Positions 9,503-16,667 are shown, counted from the first letter of the stretch. The stretch is DNA of 64,000 nt from Flavobacterium subsaxonicum WB 4.1-42 = DSM 21790 (GCF_000422725.1 NZ_KE383911.1:186001-250000); one strand, 5' to 3'. Notes: a model not told the origin generated them from the letters alone. Numbers and translations are program-made.

Positions 9503-9847
9503 CTATAATTGATAGTCTTTTTTAAGTTCTTTAAGCGTTAGCTTAACAAGATTTCTGAGGCTTTTAACCACATCTTTAATTTCTTTCTTTTTGCCTTCTG
9601 CCCTGCTCCAGGTTTCTACAGCAATAACATCATCATAAGCCAGGTCCATGCCCAGCAAATCAAGCGTTGGCTTTATTTTATGCGCAGCATGGTATACCAT
9701 GTTATGGTCTTTAGCTTTAAGGCCTTCGCGAATGTTTTTTATCTCGGGCGGAACCTCCTCTGTAAAAAGCACCACTATTTGGCGGGCAAAGTCCACATCG
9801 TTCTCAGATATTGCATATACTTTAGATAAATTGTAGTGTAGCGCCAT
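9503..9847 (-). CDS. Stand-alone Hpt-domain phosphotransfer protein
   Basis: 114 residues, helical throughout. The histidine phosphotransfer motif [14 protein letters not shown] holds the likely phospho-accepting His56. No kinase or receiver gene is adjacent. It overlaps the FAH gene stop by one base (TAATG) and ends 4 bp before cinA, so it is co-expressed with metabolic genes. It could relay phosphate between unlinked hybrid kinases and response regulators; partners are unknown. Confidence 0.82.
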   Translation of the reverse strand: MALHYNLSKVYAISENDVDFARQIVVLFTEEVPPEIKNIREGLKAKDHNMVYHAAHKIKPTLDLLGMDLAYDDVIAVETWSRAEGKKKEIKDVVKSLRNLVKLTLKELKKDYQL

Positions 9848-10458
9848 TATTTTACCTGTACTTTAAATAGTTTCTTACCTTCTAAAAAGCCCTCCAGCAC
9901 ATTGCCGGGGCTAACCTTTGCAACACCCTTGGGCGTACCTGTAAAAATAACATCGCCGGTTTTAAGCGTAAAATATTGCGATATAGATGCTATAAGTTCG
10001 TCTATCTTCCAGATCATTTGCTCTGTGTTGCCCGTTTGCACAGCAACCCCATCATTAGTAAGCTCAAAATTTAGATTGTCTAACGATGCAAATTCTGTTT
10101 TTGGAATGAAATCGCCCACTATGGCCGACCCATCAAATGCTTTGGCTTTTTCCCACGGCAGGCCTTTTTCTTTAAGCTTTGCCTGCAGGTCGCGGGCTGT
10201 AAAATCGATGCCTACGGTAACCTCATCATAATATTTATGGGCAAACTTGGCATCTATGTACTTGCCTACCTTGTTTATTTTAACCACAATTTCTATTTCG
10301 TGGTGCACATCGGTACTAAACTCCGGAATTACAAACGGAAACTGCTTTTGCAAAAGGGCCGTATCGGGCTTTAGGAAAATAACCGGCTCATCGGGCCTTT
10401 CGTTTTGCAGTTCTGCTATATGGTCAACATAATTTCTGCCTATGCAAATAATCTTCAT
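9847..10458 (-). CDS. Fumarylacetoacetate hydrolase (FAH) family protein
   Basis: 203-residue short FAH fold protein. The start MKIICIGRNYVDHIAEL, the metal-site acidic residues in HHEIEIVVKI and VGIDFTARDLQ, and FTGTPKGVAKVSPG are family signatures. Family members hydrolyse or decarboxylate acylpyruvates and oxaloacetate. The substrate here is unknown; the length and motifs are closest to acylpyruvase/oxaloacetate decarboxylase (FAHD1-like). It lies 17 bp after the exonuclease gene and overlaps the Hpt gene by one base. Confidence 0.88.
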   Translation of the reverse strand: MKIICIGRNYVDHIAELQNERPDEPVIFLKPDTALLQKQFPFVIPEFSTDVHHEIEIVVKINKVGKYIDAKFAHKYYDEVTVGIDFTARDLQAKLKEKGLPWEKAKAFDGSAIVGDFIPKTEFASLDNLNFELTNDGVAVQTGNTEQMIWKIDELIASISQYFTLKTGDVIFTGTPKGVAKVSPGNVLEGFLEGKKLFKVQVK

Positions 10459-10475
10459 ACGTAGCTATTGGAATA

Positions 10476-11252
10476 TTATACCAATTTATTATTTAATTTC
10501 CTGAGTTTAATGGCTGTTAGCACTTTTTTAGTATAAAGCGGAAAATCAGCATTTTGTATCCAGCCATAGTAGCCCGGCTCCTGCTCCAGTACCTTTTCTA
10601 CCTTAACACCTTTGTGTTTGCCAAACGTAAATATTTCTTCGCCATTTTCATCGAGTGCAATAAAGCCGGCAAAATCTATTGCTTTTTTACGGGTAGTGAA
10701 TTCAGAAAGCGATTTCATATCGTTCTCTAAATCTTCGTAACGATCTAATTGCGACTTAAGTATCTCGTACGTGGCATTGGTATCGGCAGCGGCGGTATGG
10801 GCATTTTCCAGCACCTGGCCACAGTAAAACTTGTAGGCAGCGCTAAGGGTGCGCTCTTCTTTTTTATGAAAAATAGTCTGCACATCTACCGATACGCGGT
10901 TTTTCATATCAAAGTCCAGGCCGGCACGCAACAGCTCTTCGGCCAATAGCGGAATATCAAACCTGTCGGAGTTATACCCCCCCAGGTCGGCGTCTTTAAT
11001 AAGGTTGTATATTTGATGAGACAGTTGCTTAAACGTAGGTTCGTTAGCTACTTTATCGTCTGTAATGCCATGAAAAACCGTGGTTTGCGGCGGTATAGGC
11101 CGTTCCGGGTTTACAAGCCATGTCTTGCTTTCTTTATTGCCGTTAGGAAAAACTTTTAAGATAGAAATCTCTACAATACGGTCTTTACAGATGTCTGTAC
11201 CCGTGGTTTCGAGGTCGAAAAAGCAAATAGGCCTGTGCAGTTTAAGTTCCAT
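10476..11252 (-). CDS. DEDDh 3'-5' exonuclease with DUF3820-like tail
   Basis: 258 residues from the Met of MELKLHRPICFFDLETTGTD; an earlier in-frame Met at 11285 adds 11 residues that do not look like family sequence. The DEDDh exonuclease motifs are DLETTGTD (ExoI, about 14-21), GYNSDRFDIPLL (ExoII) and AHTAAADTNAT (ExoIII), as in the DNA polymerase III epsilon family. The C-terminus (about 215-258), FGKHKGVKVEKVLEQEPGYY, resembles the DUF3820 fold found after exonuclease domains in Bacteroidota. It leads an operon with FAH, Hpt and cinA. Repair or RNA trimming is possible. Confidence 0.88.
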   Translation of the reverse strand: MELKLHRPICFFDLETTGTDICKDRIVEISILKVFPNGNKESKTWLVNPERPIPPQTTVFHGITDDKVANEPTFKQLSHQIYNLIKDADLGGYNSDRFDIPLLAEELLRAGLDFDMKNRVSVDVQTIFHKKEERTLSAAYKFYCGQVLENAHTAAADTNATYEILKSQLDRYEDLENDMKSLSEFTTRKKAIDFAGFIALDENGEEIFTFGKHKGVKVEKVLEQEPGYYGWIQNADFPLYTKKVLTAIKLRKLNNKLV

Positions 11253-11349
11253 AATCGTGTTTCTGTTATTACAAATATAAGCCACATTGGTTAAAAACGG
11301 CTATTTAAGCACGGTTAATTGACGCTCAAATTTGCAATATGCAGATTAT

Positions 11350-11982
11350 TTACAGGTTACAATCCCATTTAAAGTCGGATGTTTCAAACCGCTTTTGCCT
11401 GTAATCAAAATGCCACCACTCGCCATCGTACGGTTTAAAGCCGGCCCGTGTCATTATACGGCGCAGCAGCCTGCGGTTTCTACGCGCCTCTTTACTAAGC
11501 CCTTCGGCATTATAATTGGAGATGGCCGAGAAATCATCAAAGGCGCCCCCCATATCCAGCAGCTGCCCGTTCTGGTCCATAAGAGAAAGGTCTATAGCGG
11601 CACCACGGTTATGGTTAGAGCCCTTGCCGGGCTTGGCTACATAGGTGGGATTATTAACAATTTGATACATTTTGTACTGATAGCTGTACGGGCGGTAGCA
11701 ATCATAAACAACAAGCGTAACCCCTTTATATTTAGCAATTTGGTTAGCTTCCAGCAACGCTTCGGCAACTTCGGGGCGAAGAAAACACCGCGCACAGGGG
11801 TATATCTTTTCGTGCATAAAGTTGGTTGTATCGGCGTACGCCATACGGTTAACAATAGCAAGCGAATCAAAATTAACCTCTGCCCATTCGGCCGGCACAT
11901 AATCAGCATTTACAGCCGTTTGCGCGCAAAGCGTGTCGAAAAAAAACAGGTTGAAGAATGCGAAATAGTATATGAGTCTCAT
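11350..11982 (-). CDS. M15 family D-Ala-D-Ala dipeptidase (VanX-like)
   Basis: 210 residues from the ATG at 11982; the longer in-frame start at 12018 would overlap the nuclease gene and add a non-signal leader. A signal peptide ends near LCAQ. The zinc site follows the VanX/DdpX pattern: SNHNRGAAID (His124, Asp131) and EWWHFD (catalytic Glu188, His191), with YRPYS giving the substrate Arg98. Such enzymes cleave D-Ala-D-Ala in the periplasm for cell-wall recycling. No vanHA or ddl gene is nearby, so this is not a resistance cluster. It starts 7 bp after the nuclease gene. Confidence 0.88.
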   Translation of the reverse strand: MRLIYYFAFFNLFFFDTLCAQTAVNADYVPAEWAEVNFDSLAIVNRMAYADTTNFMHEKIYPCARCFLRPEVAEALLEANQIAKYKGVTLVVYDCYRPYSYQYKMYQIVNNPTYVAKPGKGSNHNRGAAIDLSLMDQNGQLLDMGGAFDDFSAISNYNAEGLSKEARRNRRLLRRIMTRAGFKPYDGEWWHFDYRQKRFETSDFKWDCNL

Positions 11983-11989
11983 GAATAAA

Positions 11990-12988
11990 TTAAAATGATA
12001 AATCTTTAAAATTACCAAAAGTTCTTTTCAGAACAGCCGAATCTGGAAGTGGCAGATTATTCACTATAAATTGATTTAGTATATCATCTCTATCCATAAA
12101 CAATATTTGACTACGCTTTGATGTATCTAATTTACCGCCCAACCAGTTTTTAGCGGCCTTTGTTATTTCACCACCAGCAACTATAAAGGCATGATCAACT
12201 AATACTTTTTTTCCTATTTCTGGATCGAAGATTTCATGCCCCAACATCATTAAAACTTGATTATGAATCTCACTAATGTTAGAATTACTCCCTTTTGTCA
12301 TCCCTGCAGCATCAAGCTTTCCTTTCTTTACCTGTATACCGAAATATAGCCAATGTTGAGTTGGGAGAATCAATTTCATCCAAATATCTTTTCCATATTC
12401 TAAAGATTTATCTTTATGCCCAGCTACCGAAATCTTGTGAAATCCCAATTGCCTAAACAGAGGGATTAAAATCTCTTCAATTAAATCATCCTCTGAACAT
12501 TTATCTAAATATCCAATAAGTATTTCTCGCTTTTGCGCTTCAATTACAGAAAAAGGTCTGTGAGGATTTGTAGACGCTTTCAATACTTTTTGAGTTGGAA
12601 TATATTTTAGATAGCATTTGTTATCTTCAGCATAAAAAGCTTCAAAATTTTCCCTGGATAAAGCGGTATTTAATTCTAATAATGCATTTGTTCTATCCTT
12701 ACTTTCATTAAATGCATCTGACTGATCCATGAGGTTTTGAATTACGCGACAAAAGGTATCGGATGGCATATCGTCAATGTTTCCAGGCTCCTTAAGTATT
12801 TCTGATAATGTTTCAGAGACCCATTTAGGTCTCGTTGATCCATCATGAGTGAATTCTGTTTCAGCATCCGCAAAAAATTCTGTTAAGTAAAAGCTACTAC
12901 GATAAATAAAATACGATTTTAAATTATCCTTGATATCTCCACAAATCATTTTTGCAATCTGATTGAGTGTTCGAGTTTTGAATTCCAT
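11990..12988 (-). CDS. AbiJ-like N-terminus fused to PD-(D/E)xK nuclease, probable defence gene
   Basis: 332 residues. The N-terminal part (about 15-125), with YRSSFYLTEFFADAETEF and HDGSTRPKWV, resembles abortive-infection AbiJ N-terminal domains as I remember them. The C-terminal part (about 165-300) looks like an Mrr-type restriction endonuclease fold: RQLGFHKISV, EYGKDIW (Asp201) and YFGIQVKKG (Gln219, Lys221) give a D-x(17)-QxK active site. I infer a nuclease that acts on phage or invading nucleic acid. The gene is AT-rich, lacks the codon style of its neighbours, and borders a 450-bp gap with gene remnants, which fits acquisition by transfer. No methylase is nearby. Confidence 0.6.
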   Translation of the reverse strand: MEFKTRTLNQIAKMICGDIKDNLKSYFIYRSSFYLTEFFADAETEFTHDGSTRPKWVSETLSEILKEPGNIDDMPSDTFCRVIQNLMDQSDAFNESKDRTNALLELNTALSRENFEAFYAEDNKCYLKYIPTQKVLKASTNPHRPFSVIEAQKREILIGYLDKCSEDDLIEEILIPLFRQLGFHKISVAGHKDKSLEYGKDIWMKLILPTQHWLYFGIQVKKGKLDAAGMTKGSNSNISEIHNQVLMMLGHEIFDPEIGKKVLVDHAFIVAGGEITKAAKNWLGGKLDTSKRSQILFMDRDDILNQFIVNNLPLPDSAVLKRTFGNFKDLSF

Positions 12989-13124
12989 ACTAATAGTCTA
13001 ACTTTAAAAGCTAAGATAGTACTTTAGATGTTTTGAAATTAAATAAGTATAAAGCAAATATATTTGAATTCAATAATATTCATATATTATTAGATTTAAT
13101 CAGTGATTAAATCGTTTTTTTTAT

Positions 13125-13164
13125 GTGATAAAGCCAAAGATTCGAACCTTTCTCTTTCTCGCAC
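13125..13164 (-). other. T-arm-like hairpin (possible tRNA-like remnant)
   Basis: On the minus strand, AAAGG-UUCGAAU-CUUUG forms a tRNA-like T-arm (13151-13135) with four of five pairs. It is enclosed by AAAG/CUUU and GUG/CAC pairs. There is no D-arm or acceptor-length sequence upstream, so it is not a tRNA. It may be a degraded relative of the tRNA-like units at 16.0-16.3 kb. Confidence 0.3.
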
Positions 13165-13314
13165 TCCTAATTTAGTATAAAAATATGTTCACGTTTGGTA
13201 AATCTGACAGGAAATAACAATTACGACCTCAAGTAATTAAATCACCAAAAAAAGGATGCCTTTTTGATATTCCAACCAAAATATATAAAATAAATAATTA
13301 TTATTATAAAGAGA

Positions 13315-13396
13315 TCTATCCTCCCTACTGCCATACGCACAATTTTAGGAATAAATTTAGCAACCACATCAACCAGTCCGCTTTGGGCCACAATCT
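13315..13396 (-). pseudogene. Duplicated 3' end of rtcB
   Basis: About 80 bp closely match the last codons of rtcB (14430-14515). Read on the minus strand, it still encodes GLVDVVAKFIPKIVRMA where intact rtcB has GLVDVVAKFTPKIVRMA. Nine bases are missing near the end compared with the gene, the stop codon context is lost, and upstream the match ends abruptly. It is a remnant with no start. Confidence 0.8.
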
Positions 13397-13442
13397 GGTA
13401 ATATGCCTGCGCGGCAATAAGCGTAAGCCGTGATTTTTTGAT

Positions 13443-13907
13443 TTATTCTTTTTTAAAATACATATGTATTATATCGCCGCCTTTGTTAAGCATTAGTGTT
13501 AGCACATTATCCTGAAGGATATATTCTGTTTCGGCACCATTGCCGCCAAAAATATAATGCTTGCCATCCTTATCGACAATCTTATACGTATCGTCGTTTA
13601 CAATAGTGTTTTGTATTTTCATTTGCATGGTGCTATCGGCATTAAGGCTAAGGCTTATATTTTTGTAGCTTAGCCCCAGTGCTTTAAAATTGGCTTCGGC
13701 TTCTTTTATATTAATGTTTTCTTTTTTTGCCTGTTTTAATGTCTCATCAGTAAACGTTACCTTGTAGGTGCTAAGATCAATAGTATTGCCCTCCATCCCT
13801 ATAGATGTAATGTTCCACGTGCCCACAAGGGCTTTTTGAGCAGCGGTTTGCGCACTTGCTGCTGTTAAAATTAAAAACGCGATAAAAGAAAAGTAAATCT
13901 TTTTCAT
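13443..13907 (-). CDS. Secreted lipocalin-like protein
   Basis: 154 residues with a signal peptide ending near ASAQTA. The mature protein opens with ALVGTWNITSIGMEG, the lipocalin-like (DUF4923/DUF5004-type) start, then alternates short strands up to IHMYFKKE. It is probably periplasmic. No ligand is known. It stands alone between two stretches with gene fragments; a candidate promoter is at 13927-13955. Confidence 0.7.
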   Translation of the reverse strand: MKKIYFSFIAFLILTAASAQTAAQKALVGTWNITSIGMEGNTIDLSTYKVTFTDETLKQAKKENINIKEAEANFKALGLSYKNISLSLNADSTMQMKIQNTIVNDDTYKIVDKDGKHYIFGGNGAETEYILQDNVLTLMLNKGGDIIHMYFKKE

Positions 13908-13926
13908 AATAGAAAGTTTATAGTGC

Positions 13927-13955
13927 TAAAAGTAACAAAATATTGCATCAGGCAA
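13927..13955 (-). promoter_or_regulatory. Candidate promoter of lipocalin-like gene
   Basis: Minus strand TTG (13955-13953), 18-bp spacer, TACTTTTA (13934-13927); the last base differs from TAnnTTTG. It lies 20 bp before the start codon. Confidence 0.35.
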
Positions 13956-14217
13956 CGCTAATAATATAGTATGCCAATTAAAGGTACTCTAAAAGAAATA
14001 TCAGCACTGCAAAGTTACCACAAGTTTTAAACCAAAGTACTGAAGCAGGTCTTTCAGTAAAAATTGGAGGCTATATAAATTTTGATATTTCACACCACTA
14101 TTTTGTTTTTTAGAAAATCTGGCTCTTTTTTTAGGATAAAAGAAATATAAAGTAAGGCACAAAATATAAACCACTAAAGTACAGACTTATAACAAATCAT
14201 CAAAACGCGATTCTAAA

Positions 14218-14247
14218 GTCCGAAAGTGAAATATTAAGCCTTTTTAG
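14218..14247 (+). repeat. Fragment matching bshC internal sequence
   Basis: Thirty bases match 1726-1754 inside bshC with one substitution and one inserted T. It keeps no useful reading frame. It could be a short duplication or a chance match in AT-rich sequence; length and identity favour the former. Confidence 0.5.
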
Positions 14248-14282
14248 AAATACCGATTATACAAAAAGTGAAATATTAAAAG

Positions 14283-14310
14283 CAAAAAAGCACCAAAAAA
14301 CTGGTGCTTT
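14283..14310 (-). terminator. Terminator of the Ro60-RtcB unit
   Basis: Nine-bp perfect stem AAAGCACCA/TGGTGCTTT with a 6-nt loop and a T run on the minus-strand side, about 120 bp after the rtcB stop codon. Confidence 0.75.
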
Positions 14311-14426
14311 AAATATCTAAAAATGTAGTACTTTTTTTACTTTATCTCAAACTCCATTTTCTGAATAGTATCACTATTTTATCTAAAAAATGTTAAAGGT
14401 TCCGGCTCTACAAAATTTGTAGTTTT

Positions 14427-15851
14427 CTAATCTTCCCTGCTGCCATCATCGGCCATACGCACAATTTTAGGAGTAAATTTAGCAACCACATCAACCAGTC
14501 CGGTTTGGGCCGCCATAACCATATCAATATCTTTGTAGGCCATAGGCGCTTCGTCGCGGCCGGCACCAATAAGGCTCACACCGTGATCTTTAAGCACCTG
14601 CCTCATATCGGCTTTGGTAATGCTTTTAATGGCCTGTGTACGGCTCATTTGCCTGCCTGCCCCGTGCGACGCGCTGTTAATAGCCGAGGCCTCTCCCCTG
14701 CCCCTTACTAAGAACCCGGGGGCCGTCATACTACCGGGAATTATGCCCATAACGCCTTTACCGGCAGGGGTGGCACCTTTACGGTGCACAATAACCTCTT
14801 CGCCGTTTAAAATTTCTTTCCAGGCAAAGTTATGATGGTTCTCTACCTTAGCAAGCACCTGTGCGCCAATTGCTTTTGCCATTTTATCGTGAATTACCTG
14901 GTGGCACGCCGAAGCATAATCGCCGGCAAGGTTCATGGCTATCCAGTACTCCTGCCCTTCCTGGCTGTTTAAATCCAGATAGGCAAGGTTGGCGGCCTCT
15001 TTAGGCAGCTTGCAAAGGTCTTTTGCCAGGCGGGTGTAATGCCCTGCAATGGTGGCCCCAAAACCACGTGAGCCGGAGTGGGTTAGCAATGCCAGGTAAC
15101 GCCCTTTTTGGATACCAAGCACCTCATCGGCCTGTTCGAATTCGATAATACCGAATTCTACAAAGTGGTTACCCCCGCCCGATGTACCCAGTTGCGACCA
15201 TGCCTTATCGTGCAGGTTCTTTACAAAACGATTCAGGTTAAAATCAGGGCTGTCCAGCACGCCATGATCGGCCTTATGCTGACCGTGGTAGCCATGCCCC
15301 GCGCCAAATTTGGTATGGGCAATAAGCTCTCTCTTATACTTGGCCTCATTCTCATAAAAATGATGCTCCGGAATATCGTATACCGACAGCGCCATACGGC
15401 AGCCAATATCTACCCCTACACCATACGGTATAATGGCATTTTTGGTAGCCAGCACCCCGCCAATTGGCAGGCCGTAGCCCTGGTGGGCATCGGGCATTAG
15501 CGCCCCTGCTACGGTTACGGGCAGTTTCATGGCTATATCCATCTGGGCTTTAGCGCCCGGTTCTATATGGCTTTCGCCGAAAATTGAATACGGCTGCGCA
15601 TTTTCTATCAGTGGGATGATCTCATCTTTCGGCGCATTGGCCTCCTCTATCATGGCCGTTGCCAGGGGCTCCAGCACTTCATCGTCTAAAAAATTCTCAG
15701 GGTAGTCTTTCACCTTCTTAAAAAGTGGCAGCACCACATCTTTGGCCTGTGCACTGTATGCCGAATTGGCTATTTTAAGGGCAATGCCCAGTATAGTACT
15801 CTCGGTATATCCTAAGGCTAAAAGGTCGGTTCCTGTTATTGGCTTTTCCAT
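14427..15851 (-). CDS. rtcB: RNA-splicing ligase RtcB
   Basis: RtcB joins RNA 2',3'-cyclic phosphate or 3'-phosphate ends to 5'-OH ends using GTP and Mn2+, and repairs cleaved tRNAs and other RNAs. The 474-residue protein has the full motif set: MPDAHQGYGLPIGG (119-132), GVDIGCRM with the metal ligand Cys151, GGGNHF (225-230), HSGSRG (258-263), ENHHNF (337-342) and ASHGAGR with the guanylylated His396. The ATG at 15851 begins MEKPITGTDLLALGY. It is the distal gene of a unit starting at the TROVE gene, with three RNA units between them. No archease or RtcA gene is nearby. Confidence 0.97.
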   Translation of the reverse strand: MEKPITGTDLLALGYTESTILGIALKIANSAYSAQAKDVVLPLFKKVKDYPENFLDDEVLEPLATAMIEEANAPKDEIIPLIENAQPYSIFGESHIEPGAKAQMDIAMKLPVTVAGALMPDAHQGYGLPIGGVLATKNAIIPYGVGVDIGCRMALSVYDIPEHHFYENEAKYKRELIAHTKFGAGHGYHGQHKADHGVLDSPDFNLNRFVKNLHDKAWSQLGTSGGGNHFVEFGIIEFEQADEVLGIQKGRYLALLTHSGSRGFGATIAGHYTRLAKDLCKLPKEAANLAYLDLNSQEGQEYWIAMNLAGDYASACHQVIHDKMAKAIGAQVLAKVENHHNFAWKEILNGEEVIVHRKGATPAGKGVMGIIPGSMTAPGFLVRGRGEASAINSASHGAGRQMSRTQAIKSITKADMRQVLKDHGVSLIGAGRDEAPMAYKDIDMVMAAQTGLVDVVAKFTPKIVRMADDGSRED

Positions 15852-15919
15852 TGTATTTATGTATTATGTAACAAGTTACAGTTTTATATTTTTTTGATAG
15901 TTAATTAATTTTTAAAAAG

Positions 15920-15983
15920 AGGCAATGGGCGTAGTGTGCAATAATTTTCATTGGGAGACGAAGTAACACACCACAAACGGCAC
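15920..15983 (-). ncRNA. Minimal Y-RNA-like RNA (third unit)
   Basis: On the minus strand it opens with GUGCCGUUUG and GUUACUUCGU, the two blocks shared by all three units. GUGGUGUG (15974-15967) pairs fully with CACACUAC (15938-15931), allowing one G-U pair. A small CAAU/AUUG hairpin replaces the tRNA-like module, and the 3' end UACGCCCAUUGCC is followed by a U run. About 64 nt. The boundaries are estimates. It resembles a bare Ro60-binding stem. Confidence 0.6.
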
Positions 15984-15993
15984 TCTTGTTATA

Positions 15994-16100
15994 AGAGCAA
16001 TAGGCGTAAGCGCTTGGGTACTTGCAGGATTCGAACCTGCATATCCGGGGGTTAGCCCGTAATATTCATCCGGACGAAGTAACGCTTAACAAACGGCATC
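15994..16100 (-). ncRNA. Y-RNA-like RNA with tRNA-like module (second unit)
   Basis: Minus strand. The 5' part AUGCCGUUUG...GUUACUUCGU is shared with the other units. UAAGCG (16088-16083) pairs with CGCUUA (16012-16007) to close the RNA. Inside are a D-arm-like stem UCCGG/CCGGA (16074-16070 with 16048-16044; 21-nt loop containing GGGCUAACCC) and a strong T-arm, UGCAGG-UUCGAAU-CCUGCA (16041-16023). There is no anticodon arm. The 3' part UACGCCUAUUGC matches the third unit. About 107 nt; ends are estimated. Confidence 0.7.
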
Positions 16101-16123
16101 TTATTTTTTTGTTTTTTTATTTT

Positions 16124-16165
16124 GGGAGTCCTTACCCCCAATCCCTCTCCAAAAGAGAGGGGAGC
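16124..16165. repeat. Dispersed hairpin repeat between the two tRNA-like RNAs
   Basis: A GGGAGTCC...CCCCAATCCCTCTCC...GAGAGGGG sequence of the kind scattered in intergenic regions of Bacteroidota. The stem CCCTCTCC/GAGAGGGG folds on itself. It probably separates the first and second RNA units rather than belonging to either. Confidence 0.55.
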
Positions 16166-16186
16166 AAATTATATTAAAGGAGCAAA

Positions 16187-16309
16187 ATGCGGCATGGGAC
16201 ATAGTGGGGCGTGTTGGCGCCGGAATCGAACCGGATAGCCTTGCCGGGTTTACGACTGCGCTATTCCTCCCCTATTGTGATAACGAAGTAACCCACACCT
16301 ACGGCATCC
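16187..16309 (-). ncRNA. Y-RNA-like RNA with tRNA-like module (first unit)
   Basis: Minus strand, directly downstream of the Ro60 gene. The 5' part AUGCCGUAGG...GUUACUUCGU matches the other units. GUGGG can pair with CCCAC, and the termini AUGC/GCAU pair. Inside, UAGGGG (16274-16269) pairs with CCCCACUA (16209-16202) with one bulge. AUAGC/GCUAU (16264-16260 with 16239-16235) encloses a 20-nt D-loop-like GCAGUCGUAAAC sequence. CCGG-UUCGAUU-CCGG (16234-16220) is the T-arm. No anticodon arm is present. About 123 nt; ends are estimated from pairing. Confidence 0.7.
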
Positions 16310-16391
16310 TTTTTTAGTTATAAATTGACAGCGATACGCTTACAGTTTTCCATTCCGACGCAGGAGGAATCTTACATGCTTTCTTTAAGTT

Positions 16392-16605
16392 TTCAGTATT
16401 CAGTCGCAGTAGGCAGTGCCATACGGACTGAATACTGAGACTATAAACTGAATACCGTAAACTGATCACTGTTAACTGAATACTGCAAACCTGCAGCCCT
16501 TAGGCGATGGCTCCCGCAACATCCAAGCGGCCACGGGAGCAAACCCATTGTTATATTTTTCAGTATTCAGTCGCAGTAGGCAGTGCCGTACGGACTGAAT
16601 ACTGA
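16392..16605. repeat. Two 47-bp repeats plus word array, with enclosed hairpin
   Basis: Copies at 16392-16438 and 16559-16605 match at 46 of 47 bases. Each begins TCAGTATTCAGTC and ends with its exact reverse complement, so each folds as a 13-bp hairpin. Related words (AACTGAATACTG, AAACTGATCACT) fill the space and continue to 16675. Between the copies, GCTCCCG/CGGGAGC (16510-16516 with 16534-16540) forms a separate 7-bp stem in GC-rich sequence unlike the array. Relatives of the repeat occur at 28.4 and 54.0 kb. Confidence 0.75.
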
Positions 16606-16667
16606 AACTGTTAACTGATCACTCTAAACTGACCACTGTAAACTGTAAACTGAATACTGTAAACTGA

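Larger units (their letters stand above)
12989..13442. other. Gene-free AT-rich gap with remnants
   Basis: No credible ORF. The left part is very AT-rich and should hold the promoter of the nuclease gene. It contains a T-loop hairpin at 13125-13164 and a copy of the rtcB 3' end at 13315-13396. The last 45 bp before the lipocalin-like gene match nothing I recognise. Confidence 0.6.
13908..14426. other. Gene-free gap downstream of rtcB
   Basis: No credible ORF on either strand. It contains the lipocalin gene promoter region, a 30-bp fragment matching bshC (14218-14247) with a second partial copy of its AAAGTGAAATATTA core near 14265, and a terminator for rtcB (14283-14310). The rest is AT-rich and unassigned. 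Confidence 0.6.

Noticed and set aside
11350-11982. VanX as part of a vancomycin-resistance cluster
   Set aside because: No vanH, ligase or VanRS genes are adjacent.
11332-11988. 218-residue plus-strand ORF
   Set aside because: It lies entirely opposite the VanX-like gene, whose zinc motifs are clear; the plus-strand product has no recognisable feature.
13315-13442. A second short rtcB-like gene
   Set aside because: Only the last codons remain, with a deletion and without start, motifs or proper stop.
15994-16309. Two tRNA genes on the minus strand
   Set aside because: T-arms and D-arm-like stems are good, but there is no anticodon arm, acceptor stem of seven pairs or CCA site, and both units share blocks with a third that has no T-arm.
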